Shown here: positions 12,950-13,667 of the stretch, one piece after another
Layout: the number at the start of each line of letters is the position of its first letter
Numbering within the stretch: position 1 is the stretch's first letter
From: Leptospira terpstrae serovar Hualin str. LT 11-33 = ATCC 700639
GTDB lineage: Bacteria > Spirochaetota > Leptospiria > Leptospirales > Leptospiraceae
Direction: 5' to 3'
Length of the DNA: 13,667 nucleotides
Assembly: GCF_000332495.1 (NCBI RefSeq)
Contig: NZ_AOGW02000022.1
Coordinates: 1 to 13,667 of the forward strand
Position numbers and translations under genes: made by a program
Notes under the pieces: model-generated
Database searches by the model: none
What the model saw: only the letters and a program-made list of their open reading frames with translations
What the model was told of the DNA's origin: nothing

Positions 12950-13558
12950 TTATTTGGTTATCTCTCGTCTAATATCTATTAAACTTTTCAATTTTTGTGA
13001 ATTATAGAGTTCGATAGATTCGTTATCAAATTTGTCGTAGTCAATATATTTTCCTTTCTTAAATTTTTCTAAATAGTTAACAAATTCTGAATCGCATTTT
13101 AAATTTGTGTTTATCCAAGTTTGATTATGTTCAAATAGACATTTTTGACGCTTCTGGCAAGCTAAGTCAAGTTGAGATTTTTCAATAGGGCACACAGGGA
13201 AAATATCTGGATCAAAAGTTTCACGACAAAAGCATCCAAATTTAACATTTTTAAAACTAGATTTAAATGAATTGTTAAATTCAGTAGCGAAGACTTCATT
13301 TCTTATGTTTTCCTTAATCCTATTAATCAAAGGTTTATATTCAAAACAAAAGATCGGATCCTCGAAGCAGTTTTTGATAAGGTTTACATTTGATTTTGTA
13401 TCGAATTCAATTCTTTTCCTTTTTTCTGTTTCCTTTATTTCTCTTTGTTCTATTTGAGGTAATGAATTAAAATGTCTAATTTCCTTTTGTTTTTCCGAAG
13501 GAGCAATCACTGATAAAACAGCGCTTATCAAAATGTTTGTAAAAATGAAATCTATCAT
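12950..13558 (-). CDS. Exported Cys-rich protein with degenerate PLA2-like core
   Basis: A 202-residue protein beginning with a hydrophobic signal (MIDFIFTNILISAVLSVIA). Residues 20-60 are charged and helical. The C-terminal half has eight Cys (64, 71, 109, 111, 123, 134, 140, 155). GCFC (108-111), then LDLACQKRQKC (130-140) and a later CD (155-156) follow the order of bacterial phospholipase-A2-like domains, where a Gly-Cys calcium loop precedes C-x-x-H-D-x-C. Here the catalytic His-Asp positions are Arg 137 and Gln 138, so it would be inactive as a lipase; it may be a structural or binding derivative, or the resemblance may be convergent. It fills the R15-R16 cassette. Confident as an exported protein, tentative for the fold. 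Confidence 0.7.
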   Translation of the reverse strand: MIDFIFTNILISAVLSVIAPSEKQKEIRHFNSLPQIEQREIKETEKRKRIEFDTKSNVNLIKNCFEDPIFCFEYKPLINRIKENIRNEVFATEFNNSFKSSFKNVKFGCFCRETFDPDIFPVCPIEKSQLDLACQKRQKCLFEHNQTWINTNLKCDSEFVNYLEKFKKGKYIDYDKFDNESIELYNSQKLKSLIDIRREITK

Positions 13559-13579
13559 AAATTTAATTTGTTTTTATTT

Positions 13580-13667
13580 CGCATAACGAATTAGTCTTAC
13601 CGAAGTTGTCCGACCCTGAGTCCCGTAAACGGGACGTTAGGGACTGGCACGTAGTTTGCGAATGCAA
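13580..13667. repeat. attC-like element R16 (left part only)
   Basis: Begins CGCATAAC and continues with arms TTACCG and TTGTCC, the GTCCCGTAAACGGGAC hairpin and the first strand of the second hairpin before the window ends. GAATTAG replaces the GAACTAG that follows the core in all other complete elements except R6 (GATTGAG) and R7 (GAAATAG). Confidence 0.75.

Noticed and set aside
12423..12972. Plus-strand frames of 94 and 102 codons
   Set aside because: They are opposite a well-supported gene or read through R15, with no start context.
36..13667. CRISPR array or tandem repeat locus
   Set aside because: The repeats are about 165 bp, diverged and fold with long arms; the spacing units are full genes of 200-1000 bases, not short uniform spacers.

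Overview
The window is an AT-rich stretch cut at regular intervals by 16 G+C-rich structured elements of about 165 bp (one is 131 bp, and the last runs off the window). All confident genes lie on the minus strand, one or two between each pair of elements. The proteins are mostly secreted, lipidated or outer-membrane, with loose spirochaete-type lipoboxes and a putative-Ig lipoprotein. Together with the low G+C this suggests a spirochaete, most likely Leptospira or a relative. That assignment is inference; no rRNA or housekeeping gene is present to prove it.

The elements behave like the attC sites of a chromosomal integron. Each begins with an inverse core (CGCATAAC or a variant) and ends with a core (GTTATGCG or a variant), and the two halves fold on each other. 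Where the core sequence varies, the end of one element pairs with the beginning of the NEXT element rather than with its own beginning (for example GTTAGTTG with CAACTAAC, and GTTATCTG with CAGATAAC). This is expected if G^TT is the crossover point and each gene plus one element is a mobile cassette. No integrase or attI is in the window. Two features are unusual for attC sites. The arms at the two ends of a cassette stay complementary for several more bases, about 10-17 bp in total, into sequence private to that cassette, with a G opposite T at the same position in all 15 cassettes. The element interior also folds into several covarying hairpins rather than one simple stem.

Layout from left to right, genes on minus: the first codons of an unknown gene (1-15); outer-membrane beta-barrel candidate (215-952); multi-pass membrane protein (1169-1915); DUF3885-like protein (2146-2772); unknown soluble protein (3048-3740); second beta-barrel candidate (3993-4739); an ORF-less cassette with a plus-strand promoter-like sequence (about 4904-5104); a lipoprotein plus a 41-residue lipoprotein (5283-6022); SH3-domain lipoprotein (6235-7044); a putative-Ig lipoprotein interrupted by an A11 tract (7305-7903); a HigB/HigA toxin-antitoxin pair with a promoter/operator (8229-8864); a membrane-anchored coiled-coil protein (9084-9716); a second, unrelated HigB/HigA pair (9936-10640); an NTF2-like protein followed by a frameshifted Cys-rich exported protein (10932-11686); third beta-barrel candidate (11862-12749); and a Cys-rich exported protein with a degenerate phospholipase-A2-like core (12950-13558).

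There is no visible shared pathway. The content is typical of integron cassette pools: surface proteins, orphan proteins, and two toxin-antitoxin modules that could stabilise the array against loss. Most cassettes have only 18-35 bases between element and start codon and often no clear Shine-Dalgarno sequence, so many may depend on transcription entering from a neighbour. The intergenic stretches over 300 bases consist of an element plus a short leader, except 4740-5282, which holds two elements and the ORF-less cassette.
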